A stretch of 64,000 nt of DNA from CAVZVW01 sp963778845 (GTDB lineage: Bacteria > Actinomycetota > Actinomycetes > Actinomycetales > Kineosporiaceae). Under the pieces are notes generated by a model. The model ran no database searches. It was not told the origin of the DNA and saw only the letters and a list, made by a program, of their open reading frames with translations. This document shows, in pieces, positions 9,787 through 20,154 of this stretch (position 1 is the stretch's first letter; each line of letters starts with the position of its first letter). A program made the translations under genes and the position numbers. Location of the stretch: NCBI GenBank assembly GCA_963778845.1, contig CAVZVW010000009.1, positions 558,001 to 622,000 on the forward strand, read 5' to 3'.

Positions 9787-10794
9787 GGGACCCATCCTCT
9801 CGCGTCTGGCCGGCCCCGTGCGTCTGGCCGGCCCCGTGCGTCTGGCCGGCCCCGTGCGTCTGGCCGGCCTCGTGCATGTGGCCGGCCTCGTGCATGTGGC
9901 CGGCCTCGTGCGTCTGGCCGGCGGCAGCGGCCGAGGTAGCCGCGGCGTCGTCGAACTCGTCGTCCACCCGAATCTCGCCCGTCGTCGGCACCGGTCCAGC
10001 GGACGGTGAGCTCCCCCAAGCGGCGCGACCTGGTCGAACGCCAGCACCCCCTCGCGGAAGAGCTCGAGCACGGCCAGGAAGCGGGCCACCACGACGGCGG
10101 TCGACGAGGCGTCCGAGACCAGGGAACGGAAGCTGCTCGACCGGTGCCGTCGCAGGCGGTCGACCACCAGCGCCGCCTGCTCCTGGACGCTCACCGTCGG
10201 CGTGTACAGGTGGTCGACACCGACCGTGGGCGGTCGGCGCACCACCATGGCCCGGCCCGCGATGGCGGCGAGCTGCTCGGGCGTGAGGCCGAGCATGAGC
10301 TCCGGCAGGAGCTGCGCGAAGCGCGGCTCGACCGAGACCGACCGCGCCACATGCAGGGCCTCAGCGCTCATCCGTGCGGCGAAGGTCGCGGCGACGTCCT
10401 TGAAGGCCCGGTACTGCAGGAGGCGTGCGAACAAGAGGTCGCGGGCCTCGAGCAGGGCGAGGTCCTCGTCGTCCTCGACCTCGGCGGCGGGCAGCAGCCG
10501 GGCGGCCTTGAGGTCGAGCAGGGTCGCCGCGACCACCAGGAACTCGCTGGCCTCGCTGAGGTCCCAGTCCAGCCCACGACCCTTGATCCAGGCGATGAAC
10601 TCGTCGGTGACCTTGGCGAGCGCGATCTCGGTGACGTCCAGCTTGTGCTTGGAGATCAGGCCCAGGAGCAGGTCGAAGGGCCCCTCGAAGACGTCGAGGT
10701 GCACCTCGAACCCGCTGGTCCTCCCCGGGGGGTGCATCCCGGCGGGCGCGCGGGCGCCCTCGGGGGCAGGGCCCTCGATCACCTGGACATGCAC
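9761..10794 (-). CDS. scpA: Segregation and condensation protein ScpA (kleisin) with His-rich repeat tail
   Basis: ScpA bridges the SMC heads of bacterial condensin. The core begins FEVHLDVFEGPFDLLLGLIS and holds KHKLDVTEIALAKVTDEFI and EFLVVAATLLDLKAARLL. The end, AFDQVAPLG, continues as ELTVRWTGADDG and then EIRVDDEFDD only if one base is dropped at the C-run 10013-10017 and another at 9978-9980. After DDAAATSAAAA comes an unusual tail of six 6-residue repeats (QTHEAG, HMHEAG, QTHGAG), followed by a charged end stopping at 9761, inside scpB. The start is taken as GTG 10794, three bases past the parA stop; a later GTG is possible. About 343 residues after correction. Confidence 0.88.
9803..9925. 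repeat. Tandem array, 6 x 18 bp plus a partial copy, at the scpA/scpB junction
   Basis: Units CGTCTGGCCGGCCCCGTG (three exact) grade into CGTCTGGCCGGCCTCGTG and two CATGTGGCCGGCCTCGTG. They encode the Gln/His-Met/His repeats at the ScpA C-terminus. The array ends about 17 bases before the scpB start codon. Confidence 0.95.
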
Positions 10795-10796
10795 CC

Positions 10797-11747
10797 TCAG
10801 GCGGCGTCCCCGCGAGCGATGAGCTCGCGCGCCAGCAGACGGTAGGCATACGCGCCGGCGTGCGATGCCGCGTACGTCGTGATCGGCTCGGCGGCGACGG
10901 AGGCGTCGGGGAACTTGACCGTTCGGCCGATGACGGTGTGGAAGACCTGGTCGCCGAAGGCCTCGACGACCCGCGCCACGACCTCGCGGCTGTGCAGCGT
11001 GCGCGGGTCGTACATGGTGGCGAGGATGCCGTCGATCTCCAGACCGGGGTTGAGCCGGTCGCGGACCTTCTCGATCGTCTCGACGAGCAGCGCCACGCCG
11101 CGCAGCGCGAAGAACTCGCACTCCAGCGGGATCACCACGCCGTGCGAAGCCGTGAGCGCGTTCACCGTCAGCAGGCCGAGGGAGGGCTGGCAGTCGATGA
11201 GGACGACGTCGTAGTCGTCGAGCACGGGGCGCAGCACCCGGCCGAGCACCTGCTCGCGGGCCACCTCGCTGACGAGCTGCACCTCGGCGGCCGACAGGTC
11301 GATGTTGGCCGGAAGCAGGTCGAGGCCGAACAGCTCCGTGGGGCGGATGACGTCGCGGATTGCCACACCGCGCTGCATCAGCAGCGTGTAGACGGTCAGG
11401 TCCAGCTCGTGCGGGTTGATCCCGAGCCCGACCGACAGCGCGCCCTGCGGGTCGAAGTCCACGAGGAGTACGCGGCGTCCGTACTCGGCAAGTGCGGCAC
11501 CGAGGTTGATCGCCGAGGTCGTCTTGCCGACGCCGCCCTTCTGGTTGCACATCGCGATGATCCGCGCCGGCCCGTGCGCGGCCAGCGGCCTCGGCTCCGG
11601 GAAGGCGGGCATGGGCCGGCCGGTGGGGCCGTTGGAACCGACCCGTGGGCCGTCGAGTCCGGGCAGCAGGTCAGCCTCGCCGACCAGCAGGGCCGGGCTC
11701 GCCACCTCCGTCAGGTTCGTCACAGCCGGTCCACTCCCGTCCTTCAC
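10797..11747 (-). CDS. parA: ParA/Soj-type chromosome partitioning ATPase
   Basis: It is a deviant Walker ATPase of the ParA/MinD group. CNQKGGVGKTTSAINLGAALA is the signature P-loop with its first lysine, VLLVDFDPQGALS is the A' box, and VVLIDCQPSLGLLTVNAL is Walker B. It is 316 residues from GTG 11747, with a non-conserved 60-residue leader. A second in-frame GTG at 11723 has a better upstream purine stretch and may be the true start. No parB is next to it; instead scpA follows after two bases, an arrangement seen across actinobacteria, so a role alongside condensin is inferred. The 264 bases upstream (11748-12011) hold short duplicated GTGGGTC/CTGGGGC segments and no gene. Confidence 0.9.
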   Translation of the reverse strand: MKDGSGPAVTNLTEVASPALLVGEADLLPGLDGPRVGSNGPTGRPMPAFPEPRPLAAHGPARIIAMCNQKGGVGKTTSAINLGAALAEYGRRVLLVDFDPQGALSVGLGINPHELDLTVYTLLMQRGVAIRDVIRPTELFGLDLLPANIDLSAAEVQLVSEVAREQVLGRVLRPVLDDYDVVLIDCQPSLGLLTVNALTASHGVVIPLECEFFALRGVALLVETIEKVRDRLNPGLEIDGILATMYDPRTLHSREVVARVVEAFGDQVFHTVIGRTVKFPDASVAAEPITTYAASHAGAYAYRLLARELIARGDAA

Positions 11748-12011
11748 GACAGCACTTCACGACATCGTGCGGTGCTCACCCCTGAGCCGTCCCGTGCCCT
11801 CTGCCTCATGCTCTCCATGCGGTTCGTCCACCATCCTCCCCCGTTGCCGTCAAAGACGTCGCGAGGCTAGTCGGCGCGTCGCGAACCGCTCAAGGTAGGC
11901 CGGACCCGTCCATCGCCGCCGATCATGCGCCGGGTCGTGACGCCTGCGGTCTGTGGGTCGATCTGGGGCCTGTGGGTCATCTGGGGCTTGTGGGGCGCTC
12001 GTGCTCGGACG

Positions 12012-12981
<970 letters not shown>

Positions 12982-13016
12982 GCTGGTCTCGCCCTCGGCG
13001 GTTGCCCGTGCGCTCG

Positions 13017-14132
13017 TCAGGTGAGCACCTCGGCCAGCGGGGTCGCAGGCATCCCATGAGCCTGCGCGACCGGACCATAGGTGACCAACCCACCCGTGGT
13101 GTTCAACCCCTTCGCCAGGCACGCGTCATCGCGCAGAGCCTGCCGCCACCCCTTGTTCGCCAGGTCCACCGCATACGGCAACGTCACATTCGTCAACGCA
13201 TACGTACTCGTATGCGGCACCGCCCCCGGCATGTTCGCCACGCAGTAGAACACGCTGTTGTGCACCCGGTACGTCGGATCCGCATGCGTGGTCGGCCGCG
13301 AGTCCTCGAAACACCCACCCTGGTCGATCGAGATGTCCACCAGCACACTGCCCGGCTTCATCCGCGACACCTGCTCGTTCGTCACCAACGTCGGCGCCTT
13401 CGCCCCCGGCACCAACACCGCCCCGATCACCAGGTCGGCGTCCATCACCGCACGCTCCACCTCATAGGCGTTACTCGCGATCGTCTGCAGGTGACCCTGG
13501 TAGATCGCGTCCGCCTGACGCAGCCGAGCGATGTTGCGGTCCAGCAGCAGCACCTCGGCCTGCATCCCCAACGCGATCGCCGCGGCATTCATCCCCGACA
13601 CCCCCGCGCCGATCACGACCACCTTCGCCGCATACACCCCCGAGACCCCACCCATCAGCACACCCCGGCCCCCCGAAGCCCGCATCAGCGTGTGCGCACC
13701 CACCTGCGGAGCCAACCGCCCCGCCACCTCACTCATCGGCGCCAACAACGGCAACGACCGATCCGCCAGCTCCACCGTCTCATAAGCGATCCCCGTCACC
13801 CCCCGCGCCACCAGCTCCTCAGTCAACGCCTTGTCAGCAGCCAGATGCAGATACGTGAACACCGTCTGCCCCGCCCGCATCCGCCCATACTCCCCCGCCA
13901 CCGGCTCCTTCACCTTCAAGATCAAGTCACCGGCACCCCACACATCATCGGCCGACCCCAGAATCGAAGCCCCCGCCGCCGCATAGTCCCCATCCACGAT
14001 CGAGGACCCCACCCCCGCATCACGCTCCACGAACACCTCATGACCACCACGCACCAGCTCATGCACACCCGCCGGAGTGATCGCCACCCGGTACTCATGG
14101 TTCTTCACCTCACGCGGGACACCGACCTTCAC
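13017..14132 (-). CDS. ald: Alanine dehydrogenase
   Basis: It interconverts L-alanine and pyruvate plus ammonia with NAD. It starts MKVGVPREVKNHEYRVAITP with the conserved Arg and Lys of the pyruvate site, has VTGIAYETVE and APMSEVAGRLA, and the nucleotide-binding GAGVSGMNAAAIALGM near residues 175-190. It is full length at 371 residues. The GTG at 14132 has GAGAGG about nine bases upstream. Codon use differs visibly from neighbours: about a third of the first 60 codons end in T (CAT, GAT, GGT, CGT), and GGG and GCG replace the GGC and GCC that dominate around it. With its position between pyrG/nudix and xerD, which are closer in Mycobacterium, this suggests acquisition from another actinobacterium. 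Confidence 0.95.
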   Translation of the reverse strand: MKVGVPREVKNHEYRVAITPAGVHELVRGGHEVFVERDAGVGSSIVDGDYAAAGASILGSADDVWGAGDLILKVKEPVAGEYGRMRAGQTVFTYLHLAADKALTEELVARGVTGIAYETVELADRSLPLLAPMSEVAGRLAPQVGAHTLMRASGGRGVLMGGVSGVYAAKVVVIGAGVSGMNAAAIALGMQAEVLLLDRNIARLRQADAIYQGHLQTIASNAYEVERAVMDADLVIGAVLVPGAKAPTLVTNEQVSRMKPGSVLVDISIDQGGCFEDSRPTTHADPTYRVHNSVFYCVANMPGAVPHTSTYALTNVTLPYAVDLANKGWRQALRDDACLAKGLNTTGGLVTYGPVAQAHGMPATPLAEVLT

Positions 14133-14421
14133 GTGACCATCGCCTCTCGAGGCCCCTCACGCGACGACGCCGTCGTGGTCGCGCGTCCCGCCGGGCTGGG
14201 CGGCGTCCGAAAGTCTAGTGACGAGCGGTGACAGCGGCCCTGCCCGAGGTGGGAAGTCTGCCGTCGGCACTCGCGCCGTGGTCGCCTTCGGCTCAGCACC
14301 AGAGGTCGCCTCCGGAATACACGCTCGAGAGCCTTGCTTGGGGCGACAACGCTACGGAAGTGTTGCAGTGCAGCGTCTTCGAGCTGCGGACAGCACCCCG
14401 GGACCTGTCGGTGGTGGCGGC

Positions 14422-14434
14422 TAGTGTCGTCGAC
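14422..14434 (+). promoter_or_regulatory. Leaderless-type -10 element directly before the HNH endonuclease gene
   Basis: TAGTGT at 14422-14427 ends seven bases before the ATG at 14435, so transcription would start at or next to the start codon. No clear -35 is seen. The rest of the 302-base divergent gap 14133-14434 holds a possible minus-strand -10 for ald (TAGACT, plus-strand positions 14212-14217) and no recognisable gene. Confidence 0.4.
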
Positions 14435-16348
14435 ATGGACGATGAGCGGGCGCACGAACCGGTGGAAACCCCGCCGGCGCTGCGGGCGCTCTCGGCGGCT
14501 GCCGCGGCGGTCGCGGACCTCGACGCCTGCCATACCTGGGGCCTTTCGGACGCCGACCTGCGCGAGGCCGTCAGCGCGGGCTTTCGACTTCGGAGCTCCT
14601 TGGAGGCGGCGTGGCTCGGGCTCGTCGCCGATCTGGACCACCGGCCCAGCGCCGTCCCCTCGGCGCGCCCGGGAGAGGCTGCTCGCACGTTCCTTGTGCA
14701 TGCGCTGCACCGGTCCTCCGGACAGGCACGCAGTGATACTCGCGCGGCTGCGGCGATCGACGGGGACGGTGCGACGCTCCCCCGCTTCGGCGACGCCCTC
14801 GCGGCGGGCACAGTGTCGCGCGAGCACCTGGACGTCGCCGTACGCGCCATGACCCGGCTTCCGCAGGCGCTGCTCGACGCTCGGGACGACGAGGGGTCGA
14901 CGAACGCGGAGAAGCTCGACGCCGTCCTGGTCGGTTGTTCGACCGAATGTGCACCACGGACGACCGAGATCCTGGCGCGTCACATCCTCGACAGGCTGGA
15001 CCCTGACCGGGCGGCCCGCTTCGACCCCGACGCCTACAACCGGCGCGACCTGAGCGCGGTGCTCGACTCCACCGGCATGCTCATCCTCCGCGGCCAGGCC
15101 GACCCGGTCGGCGCGGCGGTGATCCGAGCAGCGCTCGATCACTTCTCGGCGCCTGACCAGAGCGTCGCCGACGAGGGCCCTCACGACGAGGATTCTGCCT
15201 CCGAGGCGAGGCCAACCCGTCAAGGGATACTGATCAAGGATCAGCGCAGCAGAGGGCAACGCCAGCTCGACGCCCTCGTGGCGATCTGCCGGAAGGCACT
15301 GTCGTCCAAGGCGCCCGCCCGCGCGCTCCCCGCACACATCCTGGTCCTGACGACAGCCGACCAGCTCGCGCAGGCACATGGTGCACCCGACTCGGGCACG
15401 CCTGAATCACCCAGGCCCGTGCCGACCTGGTCCCGGGCACCAGCGGCCGAACCGGCCACGCCGGAGCTTGCCACCCCAGAGCCTGCGGCTGTCGCGTCGA
15501 CCGCCGGCCAACCCGCTGCTGAGCCCGATGGCGGCAAGGCAGCGACACCCGAGACAGCGACACGTGTGCCCGCACCACCCGTGCCGTCCACCCCGGTACC
15601 GGCGTCACCCGAGACGGCTCGCATCGCGGCCGGCGCCGCTACGTGTGCGGCCACTGGACCGCTGGGCCCGGCCTCCCTGGCCCGTTTGTCCTGCAATGCG
15701 ACGCTCCAGCGCGTGCTGCTCGCGCCCGGCGGCCAGGTGCTCGATCTCGGGCGGACGGTACGAACAGTCTCGTCAGCGCAACGGATTGCCCTGGCCGCGC
15801 GAGATCGCGGCTGCGTGTTCGTCGGCTGCCACGCGCCCGTGTCAGCAACTGAGGCGCATCATGTGCTCTGGTGGAGGCACGGTGGCCGCACGGACATAGA
15901 CAACTTGGCGCTTCTCTGTCCTCGCCACCATGACGACGTCCACTCCGGAGGCTGGAACCTCGTCATGCTCGACGGCGTGCCCGCCGTTCGCCCGCCCATG
16001 TGGCTGGATCCGCTGCGGACCCCACTACGAAACAGAGCGCACCTCGTGGAGGTGATCGCCGAGAAGGCCTGCCAGCAGCTGACGCTCAACGTCGATATCC
16101 GGGACGCCGCGCGGCCGCGGCTCGCCTCACCGCCCCGCTCGGGCTCAGCGCGTCATCACGCGTCCGCGCCTGACCAGACACAGGCAGGCCGCGCGTCGGC
16201 GCCTGACCAGTCATCACCGGCAGGCCGCGCGTCACTGCCGGACCAGGCACCCGCGACTGGCGGCGCGTCACCGATCGGCGACTCATCAGCGCCCGACCGC
16301 GGTTCACCGCCGAACACCGGCGGTTCGACGCCATCGGGCCCGCCGTGA
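14435..16348 (+). CDS. DUF222 / HNH endonuclease domain protein
   Basis: This is one of the abundant actinobacterial 13E12-like proteins. The N-terminal DUF222 region has PPALRALSAAAAAVADLDA and SREHLDVAVRAMTRLP, then comes a Pro/Ala-rich linker. The HNH nuclease is at residues 460-515: DRGCVFVGC, TEAHHVLWWRHGGRTDIDNLA and LCPRHHDDVHSGGW, with paired His and Cys metal ligands. The tail has a degenerate 12-residue repeat (ASAPDQ, AGRAS). The open frame extends upstream to 14228, but the ATG at 14435 begins the conserved part and has a -10 element right before it. It is 637 residues, transcribed against its neighbours. The target is unknown; similar genes occur in many copies and may be mobile or defensive. 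Confidence 0.85.
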   Translation: MDDERAHEPVETPPALRALSAAAAAVADLDACHTWGLSDADLREAVSAGFRLRSSLEAAWLGLVADLDHRPSAVPSARPGEAARTFLVHALHRSSGQARSDTRAAAAIDGDGATLPRFGDALAAGTVSREHLDVAVRAMTRLPQALLDARDDEGSTNAEKLDAVLVGCSTECAPRTTEILARHILDRLDPDRAARFDPDAYNRRDLSAVLDSTGMLILRGQADPVGAAVIRAALDHFSAPDQSVADEGPHDEDSASEARPTRQGILIKDQRSRGQRQLDALVAICRKALSSKAPARALPAHILVLTTADQLAQAHGAPDSGTPESPRPVPTWSRAPAAEPATPELATPEPAAVASTAGQPAAEPDGGKAATPETATRVPAPPVPSTPVPASPETARIAAGAATCAATGPLGPASLARLSCNATLQRVLLAPGGQVLDLGRTVRTVSSAQRIALAARDRGCVFVGCHAPVSATEAHHVLWWRHGGRTDIDNLALLCPRHHDDVHSGGWNLVMLDGVPAVRPPMWLDPLRTPLRNRAHLVEVIAEKACQQLTLNVDIRDAARPRLASPPRSGSARHHASAPDQTQAGRASAPDQSSPAGRASLPDQAPATGGASPIGDSSAPDRGSPPNTGGSTPSGPP

Positions 16349-16415
16349 ACCCGGCCGCCACCCGGCCGCGACCCGGCCGCGCGGACCGGCGGCGAACCGG
16401 CCGGGACCCGCGCCG

Positions 16416-17122
16416 TCAGGCTCGGTTGCGAGGGTGGTGGGGCCAGGCCGCATCGGCGGGGCGAAGGCTCGCCCAGCCGAGGTCGCGGGCCGCGCAGGCG
16501 GCGAGGATGCCCACCACAGCGCCCGGGTTGTGGATACGCCCCGCGAGGACGGCGTCGCGCGCCTCGTCAAGGGGCACCCAGCGCAGGGGCATGCCGAGCT
16601 CCTCCCCCGTGCGCTGGTGGCGCTCCTCGGCAGGCACGGCGGACACGTGACGGGCCAGGAACAGCCGCAGAGCCTCGTCCATACCACCGGGGGAGTTGAA
16701 CCAGTCCACCAGGACGTCCCACCGCTCTGCCCGGACGTCGGCCTCCTCGGCCAGCTCGCGGCGCGCCGCCTCGAGCGGGTCCTCGCCAGCGACGTCCAAC
16801 AGCCCTGCCGGTAGCTCCCACAGCTCCATGCGCACCGGATGCCGGTACTGCCGGATGAGCAGCACCCGGTCCTGGTCGTCCAGCGCCAGAACCCCGACGG
16901 CTCCCGGGTGCCGGATGTACTCGCGGTGGACGACGCCCGCTTGGCCCAGGTCGACGCTGTCGCGGAGCACATCCCAGACAAGACCCCGGTGCACCACCTC
17001 TGACTCGACGAGGTTGCGTGGGGCGAACACATCCGCGAGCAGCTCCCCGGCGCCGATCCCTGCCCCGGTCTCGCTCGCCCCGGCGCTTTCGCTGGCCTCG
17101 CTCTCGCCCCCGGCCCGTCCGC

Positions 17123-17126
<4 letters not shown>
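16416..17126 (-). CDS. NUDIX hydrolase, ADP-ribose pyrophosphatase type
   Basis: The Nudix box lies near residues 110-130 (LLDVAGEDPLEAARRELAEE), with the REL-x-EE catalytic core intact. ELPAG before it is typical of the NudF/ADP-ribose pyrophosphatase group. The 236-residue length includes an Ala/Gly/Ser/Glu-rich N-terminus of about 30 residues with no family similarity. The GTG start overlaps the pyrG stop by four bases (GTGA), the same pairing as in Mycobacterium. It likely hydrolyses ADP-ribose or a related nucleoside diphosphate sugar; the exact substrate is inferred from family only. The 66 bases to the convergent HNH gene hold no clear terminator. Confidence 0.88.
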
Positions 17127-18820
<1,694 letters not shown>

Positions 18821-18834
18821 GGACTTCGAGGCTA

Positions 18835-20154
18835 TCAGTCGACCCGGTCGCCTGGAGCGTTGCCACGTGATGTGTGCGTGCCGTCACTCTCGGCGTTCGC
18901 CAACGCGCGCTTCGGCGAGGGAAGGAGGCAGCGTCGGTAGACCCGCCGGACCTGGGCGACGGCGTCGGCCTCGGTCGGCAGCTCTGCGGCTCGCTCGAGG
19001 GCGCGCGCCCGCAGCTCGGCCGCCTCCTCGGGGACGTCGAGGAGCGCGGCCACGGCTGCGGCGAGCGCGGCCGCGTCGCCCCAGGGGACAAGCGACGCCG
19101 CATCGCCGGTGACGTCACGGGTCCCCCCGACGTCGGTCGCCACCAGGGCGGCGCCGGCCCGCAGGGCCTCCTGGGCTACCAGCGGCTGCCCCTCCCAGAC
19201 GCTGGGCAGCACGACGACGTCGGCCTCCCGGAGCAGCGCCTCGACGTCCTCCCGCCGCCCCAGCAGCCGTACCGGCAGGTGCCGCTGCCGGATCTGCGCC
19301 GCGAGGTCGGCCTCGAGGGGGCCGTCGCCGGCCACGACGGCGACCAGGCTGCCGGGGGGTCGCCGGCCCTGTCGGTCGAGGATCGCGACCGCGTCAAGGA
19401 GAAGCCCGAGGCCCTTCTGCGGGGCCAGCCGTGCCACGGTGACGAGCAGCGACGCCGAGTCGGCGATGCCCAGACCGGCGCGCACCGACCCACGTGCAGT
19501 CGAGCCTGTGCTCTCAGGCAAGCCGGCACTCGTTGCAGCGCTGGCCGGGGCCGGCACGAGCGCACCGTGGACACGACGTGCCCCGAGCGCGCGCATCCGA
19601 GCGGAGAGGTCCGGCGACACGGTGAGCACCTCGTCGGCACCTCGGGCCACCACGCGCTCCAGAAGGTCACCGACCAGGGCCACCCGACCCGATCCGACCG
19701 GGGCGTTGTGCAGCGTCACGATGATGCCCGGCCGAACGCGGCGGCTGCGCGCGGCCAGCACCGCGAGCGCACCAGCACGCAGTCCGTGGGCATGCACGAC
19801 GTCACAGCCTTGCAGCATGGTGCGCAGCCGCCAGGCCGCCGCGAGGTCTCGCAGAGGCCGCGGCCGGTCTGCGATGTCGACGGTTCGGGTGCGAGCGCCC
19901 GTCCTGCCCAAGTGGAAGATCGACTCTGTGCGACTCGGGGATGCGACCGTGACGTGGTCCCCGGCCGCGAAGAGGCCCTTGGCCAGGCTGCGGACGTGCC
20001 TGCCCACGCCCCCGGTGCTCAGGCCCAGGACGAGGACGACGCGCAGCGCCGCGTCCGCCTCGGGTGCGCCACGCCCACCCGCCTCTCGGCTCGTCGGGCC
20101 TGGGCTCATCGGCTCGGGGCTCATCGGCTCGGGGCTCATCGGCTCGGGGCTCAC
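18835..20154 (-). CDS. Glycosyltransferase family 4
   Basis: A retaining GT-B enzyme. The N-terminal Rossmann half has LGLSTGGVGRHVRSLAKGLF and DVVHAHGLRAGALAV. The C-terminal half has LLVTVARLAPQKGLGLLLDAV, the usual nucleotide-binding loop, and VVLPSVWEGQPLVAQEAL with the ExxxxxxxE motif. It is 439 residues from the GTG at 20154, which overlaps the MurJ-like stop as GTGA. The first 16 residues are a threefold SPEPM repeat in which every unit carries an ATGAGC, so the start codon region itself is repeated. Coupled to a MurJ-like flippase and an MraY-like transferase, it may build a lipid-linked envelope glycan; this role is inferred. Confidence 0.88.
   Translation of the reverse strand: MSPEPMSPEPMSPEPMSPGPTSREAGGRGAPEADAALRVVLVLGLSTGGVGRHVRSLAKGLFAAGDHVTVASPSRTESIFHLGRTGARTRTVDIADRPRPLRDLAAAWRLRTMLQGCDVVHAHGLRAGALAVLAARSRRVRPGIIVTLHNAPVGSGRVALVGDLLERVVARGADEVLTVSPDLSARMRALGARRVHGALVPAPASAATSAGLPESTGSTARGSVRAGLGIADSASLLVTVARLAPQKGLGLLLDAVAILDRQGRRPPGSLVAVVAGDGPLEADLAAQIRQRHLPVRLLGRREDVEALLREADVVVLPSVWEGQPLVAQEALRAGAALVATDVGGTRDVTGDAASLVPWGDAAALAAAVAALLDVPEEAAELRARALERAAELPTEADAVAQVRRVYRRCLLPSPKRALANAESDGTHTSRGNAPGDRVD
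20105..20149. repeat. Tandem array, 3 x 15 bp, over the glycosyltransferase start
   Basis: Three exact CTCATCGGCTCGGGG units directly follow the GTG start codon. On the coding strand each unit contains ATGAGC, an alternative in-frame start codon. Copy number would change the N-terminus without breaking the frame. Confidence 0.9.

Noticed and set aside
8560..11550. A single 996-codon minus-strand frame
   Set aside because: It strings together an off-frame stretch of parA, the ScpA core, ScpB and an off-frame part of rluB; it stays open because of base-insertion errors and is not one protein.
10797..11747. Plasmid-type parAB partition system
   Set aside because: No parB or centromere-like repeats; the gene sits in the conserved chromosomal parA-scpA-scpB-rluB segment.
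14129..15379. A 416-codon minus-strand frame opposite the HNH gene
   Set aside because: No recognisable motif; the plus strand has clear DUF222 features.
14435..16348. HNH protein as part of an intron or a complete mobile element
   Set aside because: No intron ends, terminal repeats, transposase or integrase nearby; stand-alone DUF222-HNH genes are common in actinobacteria.
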